DNA from: SIG603 sp963621245
GTDB lineage: Bacteria > Bacillota > Clostridia > Oscillospirales > Acutalibacteraceae
Direction of reading: 5' to 3'
DNA length: 64,000 bases
Assembly (NCBI GenBank): GCA_963621245.1
Contig: CAVFCW010000001.1
Span: forward strand, 434,001 to 498,000
In this document: positions 34,428-42,824 of the stretch, piece by piece
Numbering within the stretch: position 1 is the first letter of the stretch
How the letters are laid out: every line of letters starts with the position of its first letter
Position numbers and translations under genes: made by a program
Notes under the pieces: model-generated
Seen by the model: only the letters and a program-made list of their open reading frames with translations
What the model was told of the DNA's origin: nothing
The model's database searches: none

Positions 34428-35322
34428 GCTCTGCTCCCTTTCTCAGCTTCTGTAAAACAAGGTTGATAATCATGATGAACACGTAAAGTACAAGACCGAC
34501 GGTAAAAAGCACCTGTCTGTGAGTACCCTCGGCATATCCCATCTCACTGACAAGCTGTGTCGTTAAGAATCTTACCGAGTTGAAAGGAAGCGGAATGTTA
34601 ACTGAACCGCCCGCAACCATGTTAATTGCCATAGCCTCGCCCAGCGCTCTGCCGATACCGAGAACCACGCCCGTCATAATACCGGACTTAGCCGCAGGAA
34701 TCGTTACCTTGAATATTGTCTGGATTTTGCTTGCTCCAAGCGCAAGAGACGCCGCACGCAAATCCTTGCTTACGGAACGGATAGACGATGCGGAAACGTT
34801 AACGACTGTCGGCAAAATCATAATCGCAAGAACGATGATAGCCGAGAGCATATTGGAACCGCCCGTGAACTGGTGAGTGGTTGAGCCGGCAAAGATAATC
34901 TTCTCCAATTTGTACATGAGAGGATTGAGAAGCATAAGTCCCAAAAGGCCGTAGATAACGGACGGGATAGCCGCCAAAAGCTCGACTGCGGGCTGAACGA
35001 CAGCCGCCAATTTTTTGTTTGAAATCTCGGTGAGAAAAACTGCCGTCAAAAGTCCTATCGGCACACCGATTAAAATGCTAACTCCTGTACCGACAAGGGA
35101 CGAGAGTATGATATAAAGAATACCGTATTTCGGATCATCAGCCGTTGGCTTCCAAACGGTTCCGAATAAAAGCTCGGAAACTCCGACTTTCGAGAAAGCC
35201 GGAGCACCTTTAGCAATCATGTAAATCGTAATGGAACAAACGGCAAAGATTGAAACTGCTCCGCAAATTATGAATATTACCTTTGCAAGAGATTCCACGG
35301 GATGCTTTGCTTTGTTGTTCAT
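34420..35322 (-). CDS. pstC: Phosphate ABC transporter permease
   Basis: 300 residues, six helices; VSELLFGTVWKPTADDPKYGI and the LGASKIQTIFKVTIPAAKSGIMTG permease loop match PstC. It forms the membrane channel with PstA. Confidence 0.95.
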   Translation of the reverse strand: MNNKAKHPVESLAKVIFIICGAVSIFAVCSITIYMIAKGAPAFSKVGVSELLFGTVWKPTADDPKYGILYIILSSLVGTGVSILIGVPIGLLTAVFLTEISNKKLAAVVQPAVELLAAIPSVIYGLLGLMLLNPLMYKLEKIIFAGSTTHQFTGGSNMLSAIIVLAIMILPTVVNVSASSIRSVSKDLRAASLALGASKIQTIFKVTIPAAKSGIMTGVVLGIGRALGEAMAINMVAGGSVNIPLPFNSVRFLTTQLVSEMGYAEGTHRQVLFTVGLVLYVFIMIINLVLQKLRKGAEHE

Positions 35323-35366
35323 GTTTTGCTCCTCTTCAAGTAGCTTCTTGAGCTTCTTTGCTTAAA

Positions 35367-36272
35367 TTACTGAGGAAGGATGAGTCCGAGGTCTGAGATA
35401 ACACTCTGGCCCTCGTCAGACTCAATGTAGTTAAACCATGTCTGAACGAGTTCGCTCTGCTCGCTTATCTCACCCATTGTAGCCATAACGAAAGGTCTCG
35501 AAAGGAGATAGTCGCCTGCAAGGATGTTAGCCTCTGTAGCCTCTACATCGTTAAGAGAAACAGCGTTTACTGTGTCGTCAACAACATCGAGAGAAACATA
35601 ACCGATAGCGCCGGGAGTTGATGCAACCTTTGCAAGAACGGCGCCTGTGGAATCAAGCTCCTGAGCGTATGCGCACTCGTCCTCGATTGTTAAGAGCTCC
35701 TCGAAAGCTCCTCTTGTACCGGAACCTGCCTCACGACCGATTACAACGATGGACTCATCGTTTCCGCCGAGCTCTTTCCAGTTTGTAATCTCGCCCTTGT
35801 AGATCTTAGCGAGCTCGTCTGTTGTGAGGTTTGCAACTGTGTTGTCTTTGTCTGTGATAACTGCGATACCGTCGATAGCAACAATGTTCTCGACTGCGCC
35901 CTTAGCCTTCTCGTCGTCTGTGAGACTTCTTGAGGAGTCGCCGATATCAACGCTTCCGCTTGTTACGGACTCAATGCCCGCGCCCGAACCTGTATACTCA
36001 ACTGTAACCGTTACATCGGGATAAGCTTCCATGAAAGCCTCGCTCATTGCCTCGCAAAGCTTTTCCATAGATGTGGAGCCTGCAAGTGTGATTGTACCGG
36101 ATACGTTAGCGTCCTTTGTTGCCTCCGAGCTTGATGCGCTCGAAGATGCTGTGCTGCTCTCTGCTGTAGATGAGCTTGAAGAAGAGCTTGATGATGAGCA
36201 GGCTGTCATGCTGCCTGCAACCATGAGTGCTGCAACGCCTGCTACCATTATTCTTTTTACCAATTTGTTCAT
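35367..36272 (-). CDS. pstS: Phosphate-binding lipoprotein
   Basis: 301 residues. A lipoprotein signal with lipobox SMTAC (Cys at ~25) and a Ser-rich linker precede the PstS fold: GSTSMEKL, TGSGAGIESV, GREAGSGTRGAFE, where Ser/Thr/Arg bind phosphate. It delivers phosphate to PstCA. First gene of pstS-pstC-pstA-pstB-phoU-HAD, preceded by Pho-type repeats. Confidence 0.96.
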   Translation of the reverse strand: MNKLVKRIMVAGVAALMVAGSMTACSSSSSSSSSSTAESSTASSSASSSEATKDANVSGTITLAGSTSMEKLCEAMSEAFMEAYPDVTVTVEYTGSGAGIESVTSGSVDIGDSSRSLTDDEKAKGAVENIVAIDGIAVITDKDNTVANLTTDELAKIYKGEITNWKELGGNDESIVVIGREAGSGTRGAFEELLTIEDECAYAQELDSTGAVLAKVASTPGAIGYVSLDVVDDTVNAVSLNDVEATEANILAGDYLLSRPFVMATMGEISEQSELVQTWFNYIESDEGQSVISDLGLILPQ

Positions 36273-36343
36273 TTTTGAACCTCCGTGTGATCTTTTAATT
36301 AATTTCGTCTTTCCTAATCACGTGTATGATGATACCCCCGCTA

Positions 36344-36516
36344 TGTAAAATCTGTAATCACCCTTATGTTATATCTATGTAAAATCATAGAGACAGAAAA
36401 TACACAAACTTCACAAATCAGCATTTCCGCATTTGTGTAAAAGATAGGAAAAATCGCATGAAATTGGGCTTTACACCTTCTTGTTTTGTGATATACTTTT
36501 CTTAAGCGAATGTAAA
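36344..36516. promoter_or_regulatory. Pho-type boxes upstream of pstS
   Basis: TGTAAA-like hexamers occur at 36344, 36367 (TGTTAT), 36378, 36436 and 36511, plus TTTACA on the plus strand at 36470. The 36367/36378 pair has the 11-bp period of Gram-positive PhoP sites; the others are less regular. The region separates pstS from the divergent NUDIX gene. Confidence 0.6.
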
Positions 36517-36546
36517 ATACAAGTAAGAAAAGAGGTAAATGTAAAA

Positions 36547-37002
36547 ATGCCGTCAAGAAAAGAATTTTGCGAACTTATGAATATGTGTATGCTCTCTGAT
36601 GAAAACGGAAATGTTCTCGTTGAATATAAAGTTTGTCCCGACATAGAAGGTTATATCTTCCCCGGCGGTCACGTGGAAAAGGAAGAATCTCTCACAGATG
36701 CGGTTAAACGCGAGATGTTCGAAGAAACGGGCCTCACAATTGAAAATCCAACACTTTGCGGCGTTAAACAGTGGTGTGACAGCGACACAAGAGGACTTGT
36801 TTTCCTTTATAAAGCTAACAAATACCACGGCGAGCTCAAATCCTCGAGGGAAGGAAAAGTTATGTGGATGCCGCTTGAAGAATTCAAGAACAAAAAATCT
36901 CTTTGGTATATGCACGAGACGCTTGAAATTTTCCTCAATGAGAATTTAAGTGAATTGTATCTCGGCGATTCGGAAAACAAATACGAACCAAGGTTCAAAT
37001 AA
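36547..37002 (+). CDS. NUDIX hydrolase
   Basis: 151 residues. The NUDIX box is complete (GGHVEKEESLTDAVKREMFEETGL, with the REMFEE core). Such proteins hydrolyse nucleoside diphosphate derivatives, often oxidised dNTPs. ATG 36547 follows AGAGGT; earlier in-frame codons have no ribosome site. It is divergent from pstS across the Pho-type region. Confidence 0.9.
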   Translation: MPSRKEFCELMNMCMLSDENGNVLVEYKVCPDIEGYIFPGGHVEKEESLTDAVKREMFEETGLTIENPTLCGVKQWCDSDTRGLVFLYKANKYHGELKSSREGKVMWMPLEEFKNKKSLWYMHETLEIFLNENLSELYLGDSENKYEPRFK

Positions 37003-37007
37003 AACAA

Positions 37008-37043
37008 AAATCCGAAACGGTTAAATTTCCGTTTCGGATTTTC
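37008..37043. terminator. Bidirectional terminator
   Basis: AATCCGAAACGG / CCGTTTCGGATT hairpin with T-rich tail between the convergent NUDIX and DUF1847 genes. Confidence 0.85.
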
Positions 37044-37059
37044 TGTAATCATATTTAGA

Positions 37060-37731
37060 TTATAAGCCGAGCTTTTTAAATCTCGAATAAGACGAACCCA
37101 CGCCGTAAAGTGCGGCAACGGGATTGTTCTGGAGAACTCTGTCCTTGACTACCATAACGGTTGTCGGTGCTTCGGAATATTTCAGGAACAAGGTGTCATG
37201 GCCGACGCAAAGTCCTACCAAAATATTGAAGTCACAGCCGTTGGCGGCAAGCACCTTGGCTTGCATAACGGGGTTGCACATAGATTCGTGAGCACAGCCG
37301 CCGTTAATCTTTTTCTCGTTCGGCACGCCGATCTCTGTCTTGTCGACTGCGCCTACTTTACAGCCGACCACGTAATAATCAAAGCCCTCGGCTTTCAGTA
37401 TCTTGCAGAAAAGGCTTGTCTCTCTCATAAGGCCCACGCAAGATGCAACTCCTATTTTCTTGTAGCCCATGCGCTTGATGAACTCTATCGTCTCCTCAAC
37501 TCTGGTCATTCGGCAATAGAATTCGCCCTCGATGGATGCCGATGTTACAGCTATCTTGCCGACCTCTTCATCCGTCTTGTAGATATTCACGGTCTCTTCA
37601 AGCAATTCTTTATCAACCTCTTTTGTTAGGCAAAACGGCGGATAAGCGTCCTCTTTTTTTGCTTTACAGCTGTATCTCGTGCAGTCGGAACAGCTGAATA
37701 CTCTCTTATTCTCGTTGTTTTTCTCTGACAT
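37060..37731 (-). CDS. DUF1847 protein, copy 2
   Basis: 223 residues, cytosolic. The N terminus has a cysteine cluster (CSDC, then C after four residues and a further C after eleven) suited to metal or Fe-S binding; other conserved parts are YKKIGVASCVGLMRET, GAVDKTEIGVP, CGHESMC-type NGGCAHESMCNP and LVGLCVGHDTLFLKYSEAPTTV. The family is uncharacterised; the Cys/His motifs suggest a metal- or thiol-dependent enzyme. It is a close paralogue of the next gene upstream but is separated from it by a terminator. Confidence 0.87.
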   Translation of the reverse strand: MSEKNNENKRVFSCSDCTRYSCKAKKEDAYPPFCLTKEVDKELLEETVNIYKTDEEVGKIAVTSASIEGEFYCRMTRVEETIEFIKRMGYKKIGVASCVGLMRETSLFCKILKAEGFDYYVVGCKVGAVDKTEIGVPNEKKINGGCAHESMCNPVMQAKVLAANGCDFNILVGLCVGHDTLFLKYSEAPTTVMVVKDRVLQNNPVAALYGVGSSYSRFKKLGL

Positions 37732-37792
37732 AATCGATTTCCTTTCGGCTCAAATATATTTAATAGATTATCACATATCCAAAAATACTTCA

Positions 37793-37862
37793 AGAAAAAG
37801 CTCCGCCAACCTCAAATTAAGTTAGCGGAACTTTTCGTGCGTGTGCTTTAAGCACACTGTAT
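37793..37862 (-). terminator. Terminator and second hairpin between DUF1847 paralogues
   Basis: Minus-strand hairpin TTCCGCTAAC / GTTGGCGGAG followed by CTTTTTCTTG (37793-37832) ends the upstream paralogue. A separate GTGTGCT-TTA-AGCACAC dyad lies at 37841-37857 and could be an operator or part of the same transcript end. Confidence 0.68.
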
Positions 37863-37959
37863 TTAGTGTTTAAGGAGGTAAATTATATGTAGTTTTACTT
37901 ATTTGTGTGTTATTTGAGTGTTATGTTGTAAAAACCGAAAGTAATTTTATCAAAGCTAA

Positions 37960-38619
37960 TCAGAGACCAAACTGTTTGAATCTCGAGTACATAGAGCCGA
38001 CTCCGTAAAGTGCGGCGACAGGATTGTGCTGAAGAACTCTGTCCTTGACAACCAAAACGGTAGTGGGAACTTCACTGTACTTGAGGAAAAGCGTATCGTG
38101 TCCGACGCACAAGCCGACCATTATGTTAAAATCACAGCCGGCGGCGGCAAGAGCCTTTGCCTGCATGATGGGATTACACATAGATTCATGACCGCAGCCC
38201 TTGTTGAGCTTTTTCTCGTTGGGAACGCCTATTTCGGTTTTATCGACCGCTCCCGTCTTACAGCCGACAGCATAGTAATCGATGTCGTTTGCTTTGAGAA
38301 CCTTTCCGAGAATTCCCGTTTCTCTCATAAGACCTACGCAAGAGGCAATTCCGATTTTCTTGTAGCCCATACGCTTGATAAATTCGATTGTCTCCTCAAC
38401 TCTTGTGAGTTTTCCGTAGTATTCGCCCTCGATTAAAGCGGCAGTTCTTGCTATATTTCCGACTTCCTCGTCATTCTTGTATAATTCAAGGGTTTCGTTC
38501 AAAAGGTCTTTATCCACGCCCTTTGTAAGGCAGAACGGCGGATAATTCTCCTCTTGTTTTGCTCGACAGCTTAGTCTTGTGCAGTCCGCACAGCTGAATA
38601 CTCTTTTTTCCTCTGACAT
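37960..38619 (-). CDS. DUF1847 protein, copy 1
   Basis: 219 residues, strongly similar along its whole length to the 37060-37731 product (for example CADCTRLSCRAKQEENYPPFC, then GIASCVGLMRET, KTGAVDKTEIGVP, LCVGHDTLFLKYSE). It lies 61 bp after the substrate-binding protein of the sulfonate-type transporter with no obvious terminator between, so it is probably co-transcribed with it. Function unknown; the operon suggests sulfur or metal-thiol metabolism. Confidence 0.87.
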   Translation of the reverse strand: MSEEKRVFSCADCTRLSCRAKQEENYPPFCLTKGVDKDLLNETLELYKNDEEVGNIARTAALIEGEYYGKLTRVEETIEFIKRMGYKKIGIASCVGLMRETGILGKVLKANDIDYYAVGCKTGAVDKTEIGVPNEKKLNKGCGHESMCNPIMQAKALAAAGCDFNIMVGLCVGHDTLFLKYSEVPTTVLVVKDRVLQHNPVAALYGVGSMYSRFKQFGL

Positions 38620-38680
38620 AATTCTTTGCTCCCTTCAAGCTTTTCTGATTTACTTCTTTACTTTATATATGTATGTGGTT

Positions 38681-39904
38681 TTACTTTCCGCCGCAACAAT
38701 CGTCCTCCTCGGACTGAACATCTGCACTGCTGTTTTCGGTTGTGGTGTTTTTTGCGATAAAATCAAGCGTAGATGCGGAAAGATTGATGTTTCCGCTCTT
38801 TGCCGTGGTCTCGGAAGATGATACCGTGTCCTCAACGCCGTCAAAGAATGCATAAGCGTTGTCGGCAAATTTCGTAGCGTCGGTATCACTCGAGAGTATG
38901 CCGATCTGAGAGAGCTGTTCTGCGCTCAATTTGAGTGCGTCATATCCGCCCTGAACAGACGGCTTGTAGTTATAGGTGGAAAGCACGCTTGCAGCAAAGT
39001 CAGCCTCGCCCGAAACATAGTTTTTCTCGGTGATTATTTTTGCGGATTCCTCGGGGTTGTCCTGAACCCACTGGGATGCCTTCTGAACCGCACGTGTGAA
39101 TGCCGCCGCAGCCTCGGGATTTTCCTCGGCAAGCTTGGTTGTTACAAATGCTGCGCAGCAGTACTCATCTTTGTACTCATCGTCGCTTGCGGTATCAATC
39201 AGAACATTAAGGTTATATTCCTCCTGAGCGACCGAAGCCTGAGGATCGCCGAGCACGATTGCGTCAACTGCACCGTTTTCGAGAGCCTGTGGAAGATCGT
39301 TTCTTGAGAACACCGTGAAATCAACCTCGGAACTGCCCTCCGTCACGTCAATTCCGGCATTGAAAAGAGAACGCTTTGTGACTATTGTTCCTGCGTCGGC
39401 AAGACCGGGAACACCGACATTTTTACCTTTTAAATCCGTTATTGTTTTGATGTCGGAATCGGCGGGAACAAGAAGCTTAATGCATCCTGTGTGAATTCCC
39501 GTGGTGAACTTAATCGGCAGACCGTTTTCAAGCGGCTGGAGGAATTTTCCGATAAGGCCCATTCCAACGTCAACCTGATCTGCTCCGATTGCCTCTGAAA
39601 CATGAGCGGCGTCTATGTTCACCTGTTCAATCTCTATTCCTTCTTCCTCGAAAAAGCCTTTTTCTATTCCTATATAAAGCGGTGCGCCGCAAAGCGAGCC
39701 GTGATAAGCAAGTCTTAACGTCGTTTTTTCACTGCTTTCTGCGCTGTCAGTATTTTCAGTGCTTGCAGAAGATGCGGTATCGGCAGATGACTCACCAGAT
39801 GAGCTTGACGAATTTGATGAACCTGAGCAAGCTGTGAGCGACAATGCGATCGCGCCGATAAGTGCGGCACTTATTATTCTTTTTGTAAGATTAAAAAACT
39901 TCAT
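38681..39904 (-). CDS. ABC transporter substrate-binding lipoprotein, NMT1/SsuA-like
   Basis: 407 residues. Lipoprotein signal with lipobox LTAC (Cys ~26), an acidic Ser-rich linker, then an NMT1/SsuA-type fold (LRLAYHGSLCGAPLYIGIEKGFFEEEGIEIE, DLKGKNVGVPGLADAGT). Members bind sulfonates, taurine, nitrate or pyrimidine precursors. The C terminus is unusual: after a polar tail it ends DDCCGGK, a Cys pair suited to metal or thiol chemistry. It is the third gene of the permease-ATPase-binding protein operon controlled by the Met/Cys leader. Confidence 0.88.
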   Translation of the reverse strand: MKFFNLTKRIISAALIGAIALSLTACSGSSNSSSSSGESSADTASSASTENTDSAESSEKTTLRLAYHGSLCGAPLYIGIEKGFFEEEGIEIEQVNIDAAHVSEAIGADQVDVGMGLIGKFLQPLENGLPIKFTTGIHTGCIKLLVPADSDIKTITDLKGKNVGVPGLADAGTIVTKRSLFNAGIDVTEGSSEVDFTVFSRNDLPQALENGAVDAIVLGDPQASVAQEEYNLNVLIDTASDDEYKDEYCCAAFVTTKLAEENPEAAAAFTRAVQKASQWVQDNPEESAKIITEKNYVSGEADFAASVLSTYNYKPSVQGGYDALKLSAEQLSQIGILSSDTDATKFADNAYAFFDGVEDTVSSSETTAKSGNINLSASTLDFIAKNTTTENSSADVQSEEDDCCGGK

Positions 39905-39971
39905 TTTCTCTTCCTCAATTTCTTTACTAATATATTCTTCTTAAATTCTTCTGTAATTTTCTTAATGCAAT

Positions 39972-40751
39972 TTATATGTAATAGTTCGGCTCAACAACCG
40001 TTCCGCCGTAGTGAAGACGTCTTAAAATTTCTGCGTGATACTTCAAAAAGTCCTCGCCGCTTCTGACTCTCGGCCTTGAAAGCTCAATATCGAGCGTGCT
40101 TGTTATTCTTCCGGGTCTCGGCGTCATTACGACTACTCTGTCGGAAAGATAGACAGCCTCGTCAACATCGTGCGTGACCATGATTGCTGTCATTCCCGTC
40201 TCTTTCCAGATTCTCAATATTTCGTCCTGCATATTCATTCTCGTGAAAGCGTCAAGCGCTCCGAGCGGTTCGTCAAGAAGCAAAACTTTTGGCTTTCCCA
40301 CAAGTGCCCTTGCGAGTGATGCACGCTGACACATCCCACCGGAGAGTTGATGCGGATAAGATTTTTCGAAGCCTTTAAGTCCAACCATTTCGATGAACTC
40401 GTCAACCGTGTGTTTTTGCTCCTTGTAAATCCCTCTTGCCTTGAGGCCGAACGCTATGTTGTCGTATATCGTAAGCCACGGGAAAAGCGTGTGCTCCTGA
40501 AACATAAATCCTCTGTCGGCGCCCGGTGCCGTTATGGCCGAACCGTCAAGCTTGAGCGTGCCGTCGTCCGTTTCTATCAAACCCGCAACAAGCCTAAGAA
40601 GCGTGGATTTTCCGCATCCCGACGGGCCGATGAGCGATGTAAACGATCCGGCGGGAATTTCTATCGAGACATTATCGAGAGCCGTGATTTTCTCACCGCT
40701 CGCATTAACAAAATGCTTGGTTACTCCCTGTACGGAGATATTTCCTACCAT
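39972..40751 (-). CDS. ABC transporter ATPase, SsuB/TauB-like
   Basis: 259 residues. Walker A GPSGCGKST, Q-loop FMFQEHTLFPWLT, signature LSGGMCQRASLARAL, Walker B VLLLDEPLGALDA, switch VTHDVDEAVYLSDR: the layout of sulfonate/nitrate/taurine ATPases. ATG 40751 (AAAGGAG upstream) overlaps the permease stop by 7 bp; an extension to 40772 was rejected. Confidence 0.92.
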   Translation of the reverse strand: MVGNISVQGVTKHFVNASGEKITALDNVSIEIPAGSFTSLIGPSGCGKSTLLRLVAGLIETDDGTLKLDGSAITAPGADRGFMFQEHTLFPWLTIYDNIAFGLKARGIYKEQKHTVDEFIEMVGLKGFEKSYPHQLSGGMCQRASLARALVGKPKVLLLDEPLGALDAFTRMNMQDEILRIWKETGMTAIMVTHDVDEAVYLSDRVVVMTPRPGRITSTLDIELSRPRVRSGEDFLKYHAEILRRLHYGGTVVEPNYYI

Positions 40752-41716
40752 TTGATAACTCCTTTCTGCCAAGCGAGAACACGGTCACGCAGACGAAACA
40801 GCAATGTGATTAGAATAAAGAATGTGACCGCAATGATTATCAGTCCGGCATATACGTTTGAGTAAGCCATCATTTCCTTTTGCCAGTTTATGTACCAGCC
40901 GATGCCGTACTTTGCACCGAGCATCTCAGCCGTGACAAGTGTGATAAACGATGAGCAAGTTCCGTTAAACAAGCCTAAGAACATATGAGGCAAGGCGGCG
41001 GGAACACCCACTTTAAATATTTTGTAAAAGCGTTTTGCTCCGAGAGTTGAACTCACTTCAAAGTAAGCGTTTGGTATAGAAGCGATTCCGCTGCTTGTGA
41101 GAACCGTTGTCGGAAACCAAACCGCAAGAGCGATTAAAAAGGCACTTGCCGAAACCGCAGTGGGAAAAGCTATGAGCACTATCGGTATCCAAGCCGTTGA
41201 AGGTATGGGACCGAGAACTCGAACAAGCGGCTGAACCCAGTAGGCAAAGGTTTTGTTGAAACCGATTGCTATTCCCGTGAGCATTCCGACTACTGCACCT
41301 GAGAACCAACCCGTTATGAGAAGTCGTGCGGAGTAAGCAAGACATTTCAGAAGGAATAATCTGTCCTCTACAAGCACGGCAAAAATTCTGTCAAGCGATG
41401 GAAAGTACAGCACGGGTAAAAGTGCAAACTTCACGGTTACGATATTAAGAACATTCAAAAAGAGGACAACTCCCGCATAAAACAGAGATTTGTAACTTAG
41501 TTTTTCTTTTGTTGCCTCTCTGAAAAAAGAGGCGATAAAAAATATAATGTAAACTGCCAGAGCAATTAAGAGCAAATACAAGAAGTAAGGATGCTTTGCA
41601 CTCGGATGCGATGACGAGTCGGGCAAAATAACATCGACTGCTACGGCGGCAAGTAGCGAGATTATGGGAAGTATACGATAAAAAAGCTTTGACGCATTTT
41701 GGTGGGATTTATTCAC
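40745..41716 (-). CDS. ABC transporter permease, SsuC/TauC-like
   Basis: 323 residues with about six to seven helices and the permease loop (STLGAKRFYKIFKVGVPAALPHMFLGL). It starts at GTG 41716, eight bases after AAAGGAG; the frame stays open for 40 more codons, but those cover a terminator hairpin and have no ribosome site. It is the first structural gene after the leader ORF and attenuator. Confidence 0.9.
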   Translation of the reverse strand: MNKSHQNASKLFYRILPIISLLAAVAVDVILPDSSSHPSAKHPYFLYLLLIALAVYIIFFIASFFREATKEKLSYKSLFYAGVVLFLNVLNIVTVKFALLPVLYFPSLDRIFAVLVEDRLFLLKCLAYSARLLITGWFSGAVVGMLTGIAIGFNKTFAYWVQPLVRVLGPIPSTAWIPIVLIAFPTAVSASAFLIALAVWFPTTVLTSSGIASIPNAYFEVSSTLGAKRFYKIFKVGVPAALPHMFLGLFNGTCSSFITLVTAEMLGAKYGIGWYINWQKEMMAYSNVYAGLIIIAVTFFILITLLFRLRDRVLAWQKGVIKW

Positions 41717-41744
41717 GGGAGTTGCTCCTTTCAGATTTTGGGCA

Positions 41745-41820
41745 CAAAAAAGCGGAAAACACAGACAAAGTGACGTCGTGTTTTCCGCAAAAAGCTGTAT
41801 GACGCAAATTTTGGCGTCAC
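41745..41820 (-). terminator. Attenuator: terminator and competing hairpins before the transporter
   Basis: On the minus strand a strong hairpin GCGGAAAACAC / GTGTTTTCCGC (41752-41788) is followed by TTTTTTG, then the permease ribosome site. Earlier, TGACGC/GCGTCA (41800-41819) overlaps the stop of the leader ORF. The same GTGACG at the leader end can instead pair with CGTCAC in the terminator loop (complement of 41770-41775). These alternatives are what ribosome-dependent attenuation needs; which fold terminates is inferred. Confidence 0.75.
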
Positions 41821-41939
41821 ATTCGCAAGCTCGCAAAGGATCTCACACGACAACATCTGTGCATGCACATCGGCATAAGGCACATCCCGCACATTATGAA
41901 ACAACACATCATAGAAGCTAAAGCCATAAATACAGTCAT
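41817..41939 (-). CDS. 40-residue Met/Cys-rich leader peptide
   Basis: ATG 41939 follows AAAGGAG with proper spacing. The 40-codon frame contains 10 Met and 7 Cys codons, mostly in MMCC, MCGMC, PMCM and CC clusters between residues 10 and 30, and stops at TGA 41817 inside a hairpin just before the transporter attenuator. Composition, position and ribosome site fit a leader peptide sensing charged tRNA-Cys and/or tRNA-Met: low levels would stall the ribosome and let transcription continue into the transporter. Confidence 0.82.
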   Translation of the reverse strand: MTVFMALASMMCCFIMCGMCLMPMCMHRCCRVRSFASLRM

Positions 41940-41971
41940 CGTGTTTTCTCCTTTCATTTCATAGTAATTCG

Positions 41972-42032
41972 ATAGGTTTTATCTTGCTTTGAATTATACT
42001 ATCGCAAACCTATAAAGTCAATAGGTTTTATC
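41972..42032 (-). promoter_or_regulatory. Promoter of the leader-transporter operon with Rrf2-like dyad
   Basis: Minus-strand TTGACT (complement of 42016-42021), 17 bp, TATAAT (complement of 41993-41998). A perfect dyad AAACCTAT-N7-ATAGGTTT (42006-42028) covers the -35, and its right half ATAGGTTTTATC recurs at 41972, 49 bp away. Overlap with the -35 and pairs about 50 bp apart mirror the cysK promoter region, so an Rrf2 regulator is the likely repressor. Confidence 0.7.
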
Positions 42033-42033
42033 T

Positions 42034-42306
42034 AAATTAATTGACTTCGTTTGAAATTTCAAAAAGTGAGACTTGCAATAAAATTTATTGTTGCTTTTTC
42101 ACAAAATGCGTTTCGATCTACAATTCGCAAGCCAAAATCTTTATTTTTCTGAATTTAAAGCCGTTTGTTGGGTCTGATTCCTATAACTGAAAAGCAAAAT
42201 CCGACTATTCCCCTCAACAATCTTTCAAAAGAAATCAAAGAATGTGCAATTTATCGGCGAATAAATTTCAAATTCTTCTTTCGCACGCATTCAAGAGAAA
42301 AGCACA
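42034..42306. other. Intergenic stretch with no recognised gene
   Basis: About 270 bp between the leader promoter and the rrf2 terminator. Short frames exist on both strands, but none has a ribosome site with a convincing product. I see no structured RNA. Confidence 0.5.
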
Positions 42307-42346
42307 AAACGCAGGACTCTTTCCTTTCGAAAAGAATCCTGCGTTT
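42307..42346 (-). terminator. Terminator of cysK-metY-rrf2 operon
   Basis: AAACGCAGGA / TCCTGCGTTT hairpin with an inner TCTTT/AAAGA pairing; minus-strand tail TTTTGTGCTTTTC. Confidence 0.78.
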
Positions 42347-42386
42347 GAAAAAACTAATAACAGATCTCTGTCTTGTAATTATAGTT

Positions 42387-42824
42387 TCAGATAAAGTACA
42401 TGTATTCCTGAACAGATCGGTTTCTGCAGTCCTCCACAAGGTCTTGAAGACTCACGCCCTCAAGCAAAGTACGGGTACCCGAATTCACCTTATCTATGAT
42501 AAGCTTTTGAATTGCCTCGCCCGATGCGTCATGCTCGGAAGACCTAACCTCGTCCTCGACAAAGTAAGTTCCGTCAAGCGCTTCGATAATTCTCGAAACA
42601 CTGATTTTTGACGGGACATCATTGAGGATATAGCCTCCCTGTGCGCCCTTTACGCTGCGGATTATGCCCGCTCTTCTCAGAGCGGCAAAAACCTGTTCAA
42701 GATACTGGAGCGAGATTCCGGTCTTGTCCGCAATCGTGCTCAGCGCGACGCGCTCATTTTCCCCGCTCAAGGCGAGACAAATAAGCGCACGCAAACCATA
42801 TCTGCTTTTCTTTGAGAACTTCAT
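42387..42824 (-). CDS. Rrf2 family regulator (CymR-like)
   Basis: 145 residues. N-terminal winged helix (KFSKKSRYGLRALICLAL, LEQVFAALRRAGIIRSVKGAQGGY) of the Rrf2 family. It has only one cysteine and lacks the three-Cys cluster of Fe-S members, like CymR, which senses sulfur status through cysteine synthase. Its ATG overlaps the metY stop (TGATG). Linkage with cysK and metY makes control of cysteine genes likely. Confidence 0.9.
   Translation of the reverse strand: MKFSKKSRYGLRALICLALSGENERVALSTIADKTGISLQYLEQVFAALRRAGIIRSVKGAQGGYILNDVPSKISVSRIIEALDGTYFVEDEVRSSEHDASGEAIQKLIIDKVNSGTRTLLEGVSLQDLVEDCRNRSVQEYMYFI

Noticed and set aside
41716..41836. N-terminal extension of the transporter permease
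   Set aside because: It would translate through the attenuator hairpin; GTG 41716 has an excellent ribosome site.
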